This document shows positions 27,831 to 35,815 of a DNA stretch of 64,000 nt, one piece after another. Below the pieces are notes generated by a model. It saw only the letters and a program-made list of their open reading frames with translations. It had not been told where the DNA came from and ran no database searches. Origin of the DNA: Sphingobacterium detergens. Lineage in GTDB: Bacteria > Bacteroidota > Bacteroidia > Sphingobacteriales > Sphingobacteriaceae. The stretch spans positions 2,410,500-2,474,499 of the forward strand of contig NZ_RAPY01000001.1 in NCBI RefSeq assembly GCF_003610355.1, in the 5' to 3' direction. Every line of letters begins with the position of its first letter. The first letter of the stretch is position 1. Made by a program: the position numbers and the translations under genes.

Positions 27831-28667
27831 TTATAAATAAGCAGCCTTGTATCTCAAATAGCTTTTGAGAGCAACATAGGCTTTCTGAGTATTCGGTATT
27901 CTAATTCTATTTTCTAAAATTTCCTTCGATGATTTCTTTCGGATCTTTGCAAAAAGTAAAAGATAGTATTTGTAAGCCAGATAAACACCAAACTTAGCTG
28001 AGGAAGGTAATTTTTTAATGCCTAAAAGTGCTTCTTTAAACTCCTTGTGGATTTCATCTTCAATCTTGCTCTTGAGTACATTATCAAATACAGCCATATC
28101 CAAATTTGGAAAATAAGTGCGACCGAGGATATGATAATCATCTTTGAGATCCCGCAAAAAGTTTATTTTTTGGAATGCAGAACCAAGTTTCATCGCATAT
28201 GGTTTTAACTCCTCATAGCGCTGTTTATCTCCCTCGGTAAAAACCTGTAAGCACATCAATCCTACAACCTCTGCTGAGCCATAGATATACTCTTTATAGC
28301 GATCTGAATCATAATCTATCTTTTTCAGATCCATCTCCATACTGTGCAGGAATTGATTGATAAGGTCAATGTCGATGTCGTATTTGCGTACGGTCTCTTG
28401 AAAAGACTGCAAAATAGGGTTCAAGGAAATTCTTTCTTCCAAAGCAGCGTTTGTTTCTAAATATAAACGCCTCAATAATCGTTGCCGATCATATCCATGA
28501 AAACTATCGACGATTTCATCTGCAAGTCTAACATAGCCATAAATTGCATAAATACTATGACGGATGCTTGGTTTCAAAGCCAAAATGCCAAGCGAAAAGC
28601 TTGTACTGTATTTCTCAGTTGTTTTTTTGCTCACTTCATAAGCGAGTTCATCAAATAACTTCTTCAT
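27831..28667 (-). CDS. crtB: Phytoene synthase
   Basis: The 278-residue enzyme condenses two geranylgeranyl diphosphates to phytoene. It shows the trans-prenyltransferase signatures DEIVDSF (about 49-55) and LRDLKDDY (about 176-183), the two Asp-rich metal sites, plus SAEVVGLMC. The start at 28667 (MKKLFDEL) follows the crtI stop by 4 nt, implying translational coupling; the open frame to 28694 would overlap crtI and is rejected. Its precursor synthase is not in the window. Confidence 0.93.
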   Translation of the reverse strand: MKKLFDELAYEVSKKTTEKYSTSFSLGILALKPSIRHSIYAIYGYVRLADEIVDSFHGYDRQRLLRRLYLETNAALEERISLNPILQSFQETVRKYDIDIDLINQFLHSMEMDLKKIDYDSDRYKEYIYGSAEVVGLMCLQVFTEGDKQRYEELKPYAMKLGSAFQKINFLRDLKDDYHILGRTYFPNLDMAVFDNVLKSKIEDEIHKEFKEALLGIKKLPSSAKFGVYLAYKYYLLLFAKIRKKSSKEILENRIRIPNTQKAYVALKSYLRYKAAYL

Positions 28668-28671
28668 GGTC

Positions 28672-30150
28672 TTATGATTTATGATATAATTCAATGGCTT
28701 CTTTAGCGACTATCTTTCCAGAAATGATGGATGGCGGCACACCAGGACCGGGTACAGTCAACTGACCTGTATAAAAAAGATTGTGCACTTTTTTATTTCT
28801 CACCTTTGGTTTCCATACCGCAGTCTGCTTAAGTGTATTGGCCAATCCGTAAGCGTTTCCACCGTAAGCATTATAATCGTTCACAAAGTCGCTGACACAG
28901 TAACTTCGTTTGTATGAAATCTGCTCGTATAGATTTTTTGTACCAGTATGCTTTTCCAGACGTTCTAACATTTTCATCAGGTATTCTTCACGTACTTCCT
29001 CGTTATCCGATATACCTGTTGCTAAAGGCATCAACAAAAAAAGATTCTCAGCATTCGAGGGTGCAACATGAGCATCCGTTTTGGAAGGACAACAAGCATA
29101 AAACAACGGATTTTGAGGCCATTTTTTTTCGCCATAGATACAGTCAATATGATCGTCCAGTGGATGCTCAAAGAACAGCGAATGATGTGTCAGATTAGGA
29201 ATGGATGATTTCATACCTAGGTAATAAATCAAACTAGAGGGGGCAAAAGTCCTGCTCTTCCAATAGGTATCATCATAATTTCTCAATTCTTGGGGCAACA
29301 GCGATTCAATATGGTGATAGTCGGCCGATGCAACCACAAGATCAAACTCATGATACGCGCCATTAACCTGTAGCGAGGTGACCTTATTCTTTTCGATCTT
29401 TAACGCATCAACATTATGATTGAAATGGAAAGTGGCACCTTGCTTCTCGGCAACCTGCTGCATAGCCAGCACCAATTGAAAAAATCCTCCTTTCGGGTAA
29501 TGGGTACCCAGTGCATAACCACCATAATTCATCAGACTATACAATGCCGGAATATCTTTAGGAGAGGCCCCTAAAAAAATGACGGGAAATTCCATCAAAG
29601 TCCGTAACCTTTCATCTTTAAAATATTTTGCAACGTAAGCCCTAAAGCTTGATAAGAGATCTAATTTGAAGGCGCTGCGCGCAATTTTTGGAGAAACAAA
29701 CTCCAACCAACTATGGCAAGGTTTATTGACAAAATCACGCATCCCAACTTCATATTTGAATTTAGCTGCCTGCATAAATTTGTCCAGTTTCCTCCCTGCC
29801 CCAACTTCAATCCGTTCGAATAACTGTTTTAAATCCTCGTATGATTCAGGCACACTGATCTGTCCGGAATTAAACATCATCTCGAACTGTGGATTCAATG
29901 AAACAAGTTCGAAGAAATCAGCTGCGCTATGGCCAAAGTCCGAAAAGAAGGACTCAATAATATCAGGCATCCAATACCAGCTGGGGCCCATATCAAACCT
30001 AAAGCCTTCAGGCGTAGAAAACTGACGTGCACGCCCACCTGGCTGTACATGTTTTTCAAAAACATGTACGTCATAACCCGCCTTAGCTAAATAAGCTGCA
30101 GCCGAAAGCCCCGAAAAACCTGCACCAATTACAGCTACTTTCCTTTTCAT
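28672..30150 (-). CDS. crtI: Phytoene desaturase (CrtI type)
   Basis: The 492-residue flavoprotein turns phytoene into lycopene by successive desaturation. The N-terminal FAD-binding Rossmann motif GAGFSGLSAAAYLAKAGYDV (9-28) is intact, and the carotenoid-specific C-terminal motif appears as LFYTGQLTVPGPGVPPSIISG (about 460-480). It starts 43 nt after the MarR-type regulator on the same strand, so it probably shares that transcript. Length fits family CrtI proteins. Confidence 0.94.
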   Translation of the reverse strand: MKRKVAVIGAGFSGLSAAAYLAKAGYDVHVFEKHVQPGGRARQFSTPEGFRFDMGPSWYWMPDIIESFFSDFGHSAADFFELVSLNPQFEMMFNSGQISVPESYEDLKQLFERIEVGAGRKLDKFMQAAKFKYEVGMRDFVNKPCHSWLEFVSPKIARSAFKLDLLSSFRAYVAKYFKDERLRTLMEFPVIFLGASPKDIPALYSLMNYGGYALGTHYPKGGFFQLVLAMQQVAEKQGATFHFNHNVDALKIEKNKVTSLQVNGAYHEFDLVVASADYHHIESLLPQELRNYDDTYWKSRTFAPSSLIYYLGMKSSIPNLTHHSLFFEHPLDDHIDCIYGEKKWPQNPLFYACCPSKTDAHVAPSNAENLFLLMPLATGISDNEEVREEYLMKMLERLEKHTGTKNLYEQISYKRSYCVSDFVNDYNAYGGNAYGLANTLKQTAVWKPKVRNKKVHNLFYTGQLTVPGPGVPPSIISGKIVAKEAIELYHKS

Positions 30151-30193
30151 TTTTTTCTGATTAAGGATCCTATTCTACTAATCATCTGTTTCG

Positions 30194-30835
30194 CTATATT
30201 TTAACTTTGTCCAATAATTGTTCTGTCGCAATGTTTTTATCGTAAATCACCTGATGGAAATCGCTCAGTTTAGTTAACAAGTTGATAAGTATCATTTTTT
30301 CCTCATTAGTGAGATCTCCCGAAACAATCCGTGTAGCATGTCGTATGCTTCCCATTTGCTTCTCCAATGCCAATAAACCAGTTTCTGTAATGTAGATCAT
30401 CTTACTTCGCTTATCCAATTCAGATTCCTCCTGACTTACCCACCCCTGTTTGAGCAAACGATTTATAATAGCCATACCAACTGACTTTTCATGAATATTT
30501 CGTTTGATCAATTCCATTTTTGTCATCTCTCCAAATGATTTTAGCGTAATCAAATAGATAAATTCCTCTTGGGTAGAAAAATCAGATCCCCAAATTGCAG
30601 CTTTTGAATAACTCTTTGCGAATCTGTTCATATGCACAATTAGAGTACTGATGACACTTTCCGGACTACGCCCATTTTCTTTACCTTCCCAGTGCGGATC
30701 GACAAGCTTATTACTTTGCACATTTACAATCCAGCGCTTAAAACCTTCAGCATCATTGGCATAATTACCATTTACATTATCTGCCTCGAATTGCTCAATC
30801 AATGGTAGGATTTCTTCTAAAAGCTTATACTTCAT
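30194..30835 (-). CDS. MarR-family transcriptional regulator of the crt operon
   Basis: The 213-residue protein has a winged helix-turn-helix of MarR type in its middle (about 88-160): EFIYLITLKSFGEMTKMELIKR, then a winged segment with a basic DKRSKMIYIT. An N-terminal extension of about 60 residues is longer than in a typical 140-residue MarR protein. It is the first gene of the crt cluster, 43 nt upstream of crtI, so it most likely controls pigment synthesis; auto-repression is common in the family. The ligand is unknown. Homologous regulators sit beside carotenoid genes in other Bacteroidota, as I recall. Confidence 0.85.
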   Translation of the reverse strand: MKYKLLEEILPLIEQFEADNVNGNYANDAEGFKRWIVNVQSNKLVDPHWEGKENGRSPESVISTLIVHMNRFAKSYSKAAIWGSDFSTQEEFIYLITLKSFGEMTKMELIKRNIHEKSVGMAIINRLLKQGWVSQEESELDKRSKMIYITETGLLALEKQMGSIRHATRIVSGDLTNEEKMILINLLTKLSDFHQVIYDKNIATEQLLDKVKI

Positions 30836-31003
30836 AACACCAAATTAGAACACTAATATACCATTAAAGTTTTATTTATTTTAAAATAATGATTTTTTAG
30901 AATAAAAATACACTAAATAACCAGAAATAGTTCTGGAAATGAATTGATAAAAACATCAGTACGAGGGAGGCTTAACCCTTAAACTAGGTTAAGGGTATTT
31001 CTT

Positions 31004-31269
31004 AAGTTTACGGCTTCCCGAACTACCGCATATGGGCAATATGAGGCTTATGCGCCTATCGCACCAAATGAGTAGATCAAATTAAAAATTGAGGTAAAAG
31101 GTAAAACAGCCAAGCTATTTATAAATGATGCCAAACTACCTCATTTTATTGTCAATGAGCTCAAAATGGGCGTCAATAAAACTGGAGAATTGGTCTTTTT
31201 GTCGATATCGGAACCGCAGGATTTTTCAGGGATTTGAAAGTGACAAGTAAAACTAACAGTACACAATAG
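31004..31269 (+). pseudogene. Decayed C-terminal fragment of a jelly-roll (LamG/DUF1080-like) protein
   Basis: The plus strand reads TTAYGQYEAYAPIAPNE, then a TAG at 31073-31075 where a Trp would be expected, then IKLKIEVKGKTAKLFIND and so on. Around 31181-31190 the frame shifts by one and continues as IGLFVDIGTAGFFRDLKV before a TAG at 31267-31269. Joined, this is the end of a concanavalin-A-like jelly roll as in LamG or DUF1080-type exported proteins. One stop and one frameshift show that it is dead. No start or signal peptide is visible upstream, where the 30836-30982 region holds nothing recognisable apart from a small CTTAACC/GGTTAAG repeat. Confidence 0.75.
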
Positions 31270-31328
31270 CAAAAACAATAACCAAGAAATAAATTGTATC
31301 TTACCTAGAATATTGCTATACTACTGTT

Positions 31329-31916
31329 ATGTCCAAAAAGAACGTCGAAAAGATCCGTCTATTAGTAGAGAAGATTAAGGACTGGAATAGGTTAAATGAT
31401 GATGAACTATTTCAGTTAATAAAGGAGTTTGAGAAAATGCCCAGGCTAGAAGTTTCCAAATTCTATAATGACCTTTTTAACGACGCCAAATTGGTGGAAA
31501 ACCTTTTGACTATTTATGACAAACATAGTGACAATACCAAGCTTGTTGTCCTTCTCATCTCTTCCATCGGAAATATGATACAGCGATATCGTCTACCTGA
31601 AACGAAGGCTATTTATGAATTCATGTTGAAAAATAGCTATAGAAAAAATGTAGGCGCCTATGTCGCTTTGTTTCTGCCGAGATTGACCTCTTTCGAGACA
31701 TATAATAACAAATGGAAGTATATTATGGATATCAAAATGATGTCTCCAAAAAAGATAGCGGAAAGTGCTTTTGAAGCCTTAATAGGTTTATACATAGATA
31801 ACATTCCGGCAGAATATAAAGTTGAGGCTAGCAATTATTTTAAAAGCAAAGCGCAAAAGTCCAATAATGAATATGGAAAGCAGTATTATTTAGATTTAGC
31901 AAGTAAAATTAAATAA
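31329..31916 (+). CDS. Unknown all-helical cytoplasmic protein
   Basis: The 195-residue protein has no signal peptide or membrane helix and is rich in Lys, Leu and Asn, predicting a bundle of helices, perhaps HEAT-like. I do not recognise it. It stands in a run of short unknown genes, several resembling immunity proteins of contact-dependent toxins, and may be one of those; no toxin gene is beside it. It follows the decayed lectin fragment by about 60 nt. Confidence 0.6.
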   Translation: MSKKNVEKIRLLVEKIKDWNRLNDDELFQLIKEFEKMPRLEVSKFYNDLFNDAKLVENLLTIYDKHSDNTKLVVLLISSIGNMIQRYRLPETKAIYEFMLKNSYRKNVGAYVALFLPRLTSFETYNNKWKYIMDIKMMSPKKIAESAFEALIGLYIDNIPAEYKVEASNYFKSKAQKSNNEYGKQYYLDLASKIK

Positions 31917-31994
31917 ACGTCCCAAGAATTATGGATAATTTCTGTCGCAATTTCCAATGAATTTTAAATTTAGGATTTAAAGACTCTCTTAAAA

Positions 31995-32294
31995 ATGTTA
32001 GACTTTTATATTATTGATGATCATCAGCCAACGCCAAACGATCCAACTGAGATGGGATTAGAGTTTGTTGGAAAACTTGATGACGGAACATTTAAGAATC
32101 TTCAGAAGAAAAACATCATCGATAAAAATTTCGACTTTTACTCGGATTTCAGGTTAACGACTGTAGTCATCAAACAGATTAAAAACAACATCTTGCAAAA
32201 GCATCTACAAACTGATACCGATGTACAAAAATTAATCAACATCCTTAATACGGCGATCGAAAAACAAAGTGGACTGATTGCTTATTGCGACTAA
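31995..32294 (+). CDS. Small unknown protein, immunity-like in context
   Basis: The 99-residue soluble protein has an N-terminal acidic beta-rich part and a helical C-terminal half, KQIKNNILQKHLQTDTDVQKL. No domain recognised. It lies 78 nt after the previous gene on the same strand. Size, acidity and neighbours fit an orphan immunity protein, but this is inference. Confidence 0.55.
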   Translation: MLDFYIIDDHQPTPNDPTEMGLEFVGKLDDGTFKNLQKKNIIDKNFDFYSDFRLTTVVIKQIKNNILQKHLQTDTDVQKLINILNTAIEKQSGLIAYCD

Positions 32295-32380
32295 TCGGTT
32301 ATAACAAGACAATGGTTAAGTCCTTCTATCATTCTCCGTTTTAGAAACAAACAGATCTTCAGATCCCATCGTAGCAAGCG

Positions 32381-32656
32381 TTAGGTAAAAAATAATTTTA
32401 GGAGATTTTTACCAATAGACAAAACTGTCCATATCATTATACTTCCGATAAAAATCACTATAGGATGGGCTATTAAAGAAATTAAAGCGCCAGATATGCC
32501 CTGAAAGTACTCTCCATTAAGTTCTGCAGTCTTTTGTCCTGTATAAGCCATCACAGATATAATTAATGTAAATGGCAATACCCCGAAAAATAATTGCCAG
32601 AAAAGAGTCGAAAACCTAATATTAGTTTTACTTAAATTTTTAAAAAGAACTTTCAT
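32381..32656 (-). CDS. Small membrane protein with two helices
   Basis: This 91-residue protein has two long hydrophobic segments (about 18-38 and 60-82) and short basic ends. Family unknown. It lies in the accessory stretch of short genes and is transcribed opposite to 31995-32294. Confidence 0.5.
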   Translation of the reverse strand: MKVLFKNLSKTNIRFSTLFWQLFFGVLPFTLIISVMAYTGQKTAELNGEYFQGISGALISLIAHPIVIFIGSIMIWTVLSIGKNLLKLFFT

Positions 32657-32809
32657 TTGTATTCATTTTTGAGTCTAAAAACTCTGTCAATAATTTTTAA
32701 GTATTCTTAATCATCTCCCCTACTGTAGACTCACCAAAGTTTACATTATCAGTAATGTCACTCTGCTTACCCTTTACATTAGAAGCATCCTAAACATTTA
32801 GAAAACAGA

Positions 32810-33097
32810 TTATTCTCTGATGATTCTTATCTCAAAATTAGCATTACAATCTTTTCTATAGGCAAAAAGGCCTGGTTCCATATCAGAAAGAGATAACAAA
32901 GTCTTGTCTATCGCCAATATCTCTTCTATAGAAATAACTTTATAATCCGACTCTCCAACTTCCCTATTACTAATAAACTCCCACATGCTGTCCTCTAGAT
33001 GATGATATACCCTTGTTATCTGATCTGTCCTATCCAAAACAAATGATGTTGTTAAAACTGCCTTATTAGGATCTGAGAAATATTTAATTAATTCCAT
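32810..33097 (-). CDS. Small unknown protein, DUF2185/Imm33-like
   Basis: A 95-residue soluble protein. The middle WEFISNREVGESDYKVISIEEILAIDKTLL, with D/W residues and a PGLFAYRKD segment further on, recalls the DUF2185 (Imm33-like) family, which is linked to toxin neutralisation in polymorphic toxin systems. The match is by eye and weak. It has no toxin partner in the vicinity. Confidence 0.5.
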   Translation of the reverse strand: MELIKYFSDPNKAVLTTSFVLDRTDQITRVYHHLEDSMWEFISNREVGESDYKVISIEEILAIDKTLLSLSDMEPGLFAYRKDCNANFEIRIIRE

Positions 33098-33126
33098 TAG
33101 ATATCTTTACTTGGTTAATACTGATA

Positions 33127-33231
33127 TTATGATAGAAATTCAATTTTCTTTTCATGTTCCGCATACTTCTGTTGGCTTATCAGGGAATTAGTCTTCCGTA
33201 AATTTTTGATCTCATTGATAATGTTAAAACT
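33127..33231 (-). pseudogene. Possible C-terminal gene remnant
   Basis: A minus-strand open stretch of 34 codons ends at TAA (33127-33129) and is cut off upstream by TAA at 33232-33234, with no ATG. Its product, rich in Lys, Ile, Gln and Glu (QQKYAEHEKKIEFLS at the end), reads like the end of a helical protein, possibly a lost toxin domain. Chance cannot be excluded. Confidence 0.25.
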
Positions 33232-33264
33232 TTAATTTTAGATAATTTATAAGGCGTATACAGT

Positions 33265-33621
33265 TCAAAGTGAATCTAACAGAGGCTCATAGTCAATATG
33301 TTGGATTCCATCAAAAGTATCATATTTAATTCTAACGGTAACTGTTGAAACATTATTCTTTTCATTCTTCAATTTTAGGTCTATATAAATTTTATAAGGC
33401 GGATATCTACTGCCTAAATAATCAATATCGTCATGCTTTGGATAAGTAAAATTACCAACTGACCAGAACAACAGCTGTTCATTTGATATTAGTTTCAATT
33501 GATGTCTTTCGAGATCAATAAAAATATGTTCTTCAAATGCTGTCCGAATAATTCCTTTACGTTCATAAATTCCCCAAATAAACAGACCTAGTATTAATCC
33601 AACTAAAACTACTATAAGCAT
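33265..33621 (-). CDS. Small single-span membrane protein, unknown
   Basis: 118 residues with one N-terminal helix (residues 3-20) and a soluble beta-rich remainder, probably exposed to the periplasm or cytoplasm. It starts 11 nt after the stop of the gene at 33633, so the two form an operon. No recognised family. Confidence 0.5.
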   Translation of the reverse strand: MLIVVLVGLILGLFIWGIYERKGIIRTAFEEHIFIDLERHQLKLISNEQLLFWSVGNFTYPKHDDIDYLGSRYPPYKIYIDLKLKNEKNNVSTVTVRIKYDTFDGIQHIDYEPLLDSL

Positions 33622-33632
33622 AGTACAATCTA

Positions 33633-33914
33633 TTATTTTTTATCTTTTTTCACTTTTAATAGGTTGCTGAATATTAAAAATGTAAGCACAAACATAATCG
33701 CCTGAATAATAAATACAGGATAAAGGACATTCCCCTCTGCGTATCGATATGCAAAACTTACAATAGTTACAGGAAATGTAAATACCAGACCAACAAGAAA
33801 CCATTCGTTATAAAACCGATCATTAGGAAGAATAGAGCATACGGATAGAGTACCTATTCCTACATAGGTTAAAGCAATAAAAAATGGCAATTTTCTTTCT
33901 TTTAGGTACCGCAT
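33633..33914 (-). CDS. Small membrane protein with three helices, unknown
   Basis: 93 residues with three hydrophobic segments, about 10-30, 38-58 and 65-86, and a basic C-terminus (KVKKDKK). Its gene precedes the single-span protein gene by 11 nt and the two are probably co-expressed. Family not recognised. Confidence 0.5.
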   Translation of the reverse strand: MRYLKERKLPFFIALTYVGIGTLSVCSILPNDRFYNEWFLVGLVFTFPVTIVSFAYRYAEGNVLYPVFIIQAIMFVLTFLIFSNLLKVKKDKK

Positions 33915-34085
33915 ATGGCAAATATTATTGATTAAAAATATCCTCTGATTGAAAAAAAACTAAATATAATACGTTTAATTGCATAACCTTTATAAAATAG
34001 AATTAATGACTGTATAAATCCCGACAATCAATGAAATCAAAAGGAATGCGAGTATAATAAAGCAGCCTATTGTTACAGCGCTATC

Positions 34086-34415
34086 TTACCAGCTCGATTT
34101 AGTTGCTTCGGTTTCACTAACCTCAATCATCGAAGGATCTTCAATGTGTTTTAAAACAATCTCAGAATCTTTAAGCATCCAAGAGACCTCTTCCAATGCA
34201 ATATTCTGAAATGCCTGTTCTTGTTCCTGATGTTCAAAATCCTTCGCGGCACATAATAGCTGATAAGCAAACAATTTTAGTCCTTCTTTATTCGCTTTAA
34301 TGAAGTATACATCATCCCTTTCCCGATAGTCGGAATAAATACCAAATTGCCCATTCTTAAAAGATCCTTCTAAATCCAGATCACTTTTCAGAGACTCCAG
34401 TAATTCATCGTTCAT
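34086..34415 (-). CDS. Imm32-like small protein
   Basis: From the ATG at 34415 (MNDELLESLK) this is a 109-residue protein; an upstream ATG at 34517 would add 34 residues with no homology signal. The central IKANKEGLKLFAYQLLCAA resembles the Imm32 immunity-protein signature (EGL..L...L..A). The C-terminus is acidic. No toxin gene is adjacent. Moderate to weak family call. Confidence 0.5.
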   Translation of the reverse strand: MNDELLESLKSDLDLEGSFKNGQFGIYSDYRERDDVYFIKANKEGLKLFAYQLLCAAKDFEHQEQEQAFQNIALEEVSWMLKDSEIVLKHIEDPSMIEVSETEATKSSW

Positions 34416-34729
34416 TTTAGGCTTTATTATTCTTTTAATTGTTTGTATTATTCGGTTATATTTATGACAATTAACAAAAGATCGTTCAACCTCCTGGCTA
34501 CGAACTAAAATAGCCAATATTTACTAAAAGATCCTCCTATTTTTCAAATAAATCTACACATTTTGATAAGCTAATGGAAGGGACCTTGATATTGAATGCA
34601 AAATCAGGGAATTGAAGCCCCTATATTTACAAAGATTTCTGTAATTTCATCACTAAGTATAGCTTTTCCTGTAAATGAGTTTTCGAAAGCAAGGTTTACC
34701 GAATATCTCTTTTATTCAACATGTTCAAA

Positions 34730-35122
34730 ATGAAAAATACGTTTATTTTGCCGGTTCTTACGATAGGTTTTCTAATTTGGGTTTTAGCAACGTTAGCTTT
34801 CCGCTTTGCAGGACAATTCTTTTTTATCACAGATTCATTACCAATACTTACTAGTTTATATGTAGTTGTAATACCCGCATTAGTATTGATTTCAGTTCTA
34901 ACTTTCAAAAAATTTAAACTTTCAGGATTCGAAAATATCGTCGCTGGCGTATTGTTGGTATTACCAGGAATGGTTCTCGATACGTTCATTATTCAGTTTT
35001 TTGAACACATCTTTCCTAACATGGCCCCAAACAGTGCGACAACTTTTGGTTCTTGGTTAATGTGGGCATATAGCATTGTATTACTCACATCGATTGTGGT
35101 TGGAATGCGAAAGAACAGTTAA
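34730..35122 (+). CDS. DUF5367 membrane protein
   Basis: The 130-residue protein has four hydrophobic helices (about 6-24, 38-58, 70-90 and 105-124). LATLAFRFAGQFFF and a PGMVLD segment match the DUF5367 family, known from Bacteroidota, of unknown function. An ATG three codons upstream at 34721 is possible. It converges with the RbsD-like gene, with a 13-bp inverted repeat between them. Confidence 0.7.
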   Translation: MKNTFILPVLTIGFLIWVLATLAFRFAGQFFFITDSLPILTSLYVVVIPALVLISVLTFKKFKLSGFENIVAGVLLVLPGMVLDTFIIQFFEHIFPNMAPNSATTFGSWLMWAYSIVLLTSIVVGMRKNS

Positions 35123-35158
35123 ACCCAAAACCTAAGAAGTACACATTGGACAACTACC

Positions 35159-35198
35159 GAGCTAAATGGATGCATAAATTATTTTATCCATTTAGCTC
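35159..35198. repeat. 13-bp inverted repeat between convergent genes
   Basis: GAGCTAAATGGAT (35159-35171) and its complement (35186-35198) enclose a 14-nt loop. It lies between the stops of DUF5367 (35122) and the RbsD-like gene (35246), the expected place of a bidirectional terminator, but lacks a T-run on either side. Confidence 0.6.
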
Positions 35199-35245
35199 TG
35201 CAGTTAATTGTCTAAATTACTACAAGATTGAAGGCTTTATTCTGT

Positions 35246-35815
35246 CTACCTTGTCATCCGCTCACGCAAAATCTTTTCACGGTTGGCATCCCAGTATTTA
35301 CAGTCAAGTTCAATAAAAACTGAACTATACGGGATAAGTGATTCTGTTTTCACGACAATTATCTGGAAAAGGTCAGCTGCTTTATCTATTTTCCCAAAAA
35401 CATCTTCGTGTAAGAGGGACCGTTTTTCTATATGCGGTAAAAGTTTGGTTAGGCTCTCTTTGTATTCCTTTAATCCTGGTGCAAGCCCATCGTCTAAATA
35501 ATCAAATTCTTTATCAAAATAAAAGATAGGTTTTACATGATGCTGTTTATTGAGCAATTGTACGACATCGTCCAGTACTTCCGGCATCTGTTTTTTTGAA
35601 TCGAGAACAAGTATATTCGCTCCCGTTGGTGCGGGATAAGCTTTATCAACGATCAATATCCAATTGCGATGTCCAAGCAAGGGTATTTTTTGCGAAAGCA
35701 CCTCTCCCCAATCGGATTTCGGCACAGATCCGGCCTTTTGATCTGCTGATGACATACATCCCATAACCAAGAAAAGACTTATTATCACAAGCAGTTTATT
35801 CACTATTTTTTTCAT
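35246..35815 (-). CDS. Exported RbsD/FucU-like sugar mutarotase lipoprotein
   Basis: A 189-residue protein from the ATG at 35815; two codons upstream an ATG at 35821 overlaps the GH116 stop. It has a lipoprotein signal peptide ending VMGC. The body resembles RbsD/FucU, the pyranase/mutarotase family that interconverts sugar anomers: LGHRNWILIVDKAYPAP near the start and a SVFIELDCKYW tail. RbsD and FucU are normally cytoplasmic; this version is secreted and lipid-anchored. Last gene of PUL 2, overlapping the GH116 gene by 4-10 nt. A role in opening or interconverting sugars released by GH116 is inferred. Confidence 0.75.
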   Translation of the reverse strand: MKKIVNKLLVIISLFLVMGCMSSADQKAGSVPKSDWGEVLSQKIPLLGHRNWILIVDKAYPAPTGANILVLDSKKQMPEVLDDVVQLLNKQHHVKPIFYFDKEFDYLDDGLAPGLKEYKESLTKLLPHIEKRSLLHEDVFGKIDKAADLFQIIVVKTESLIPYSSVFIELDCKYWDANREKILRERMTR

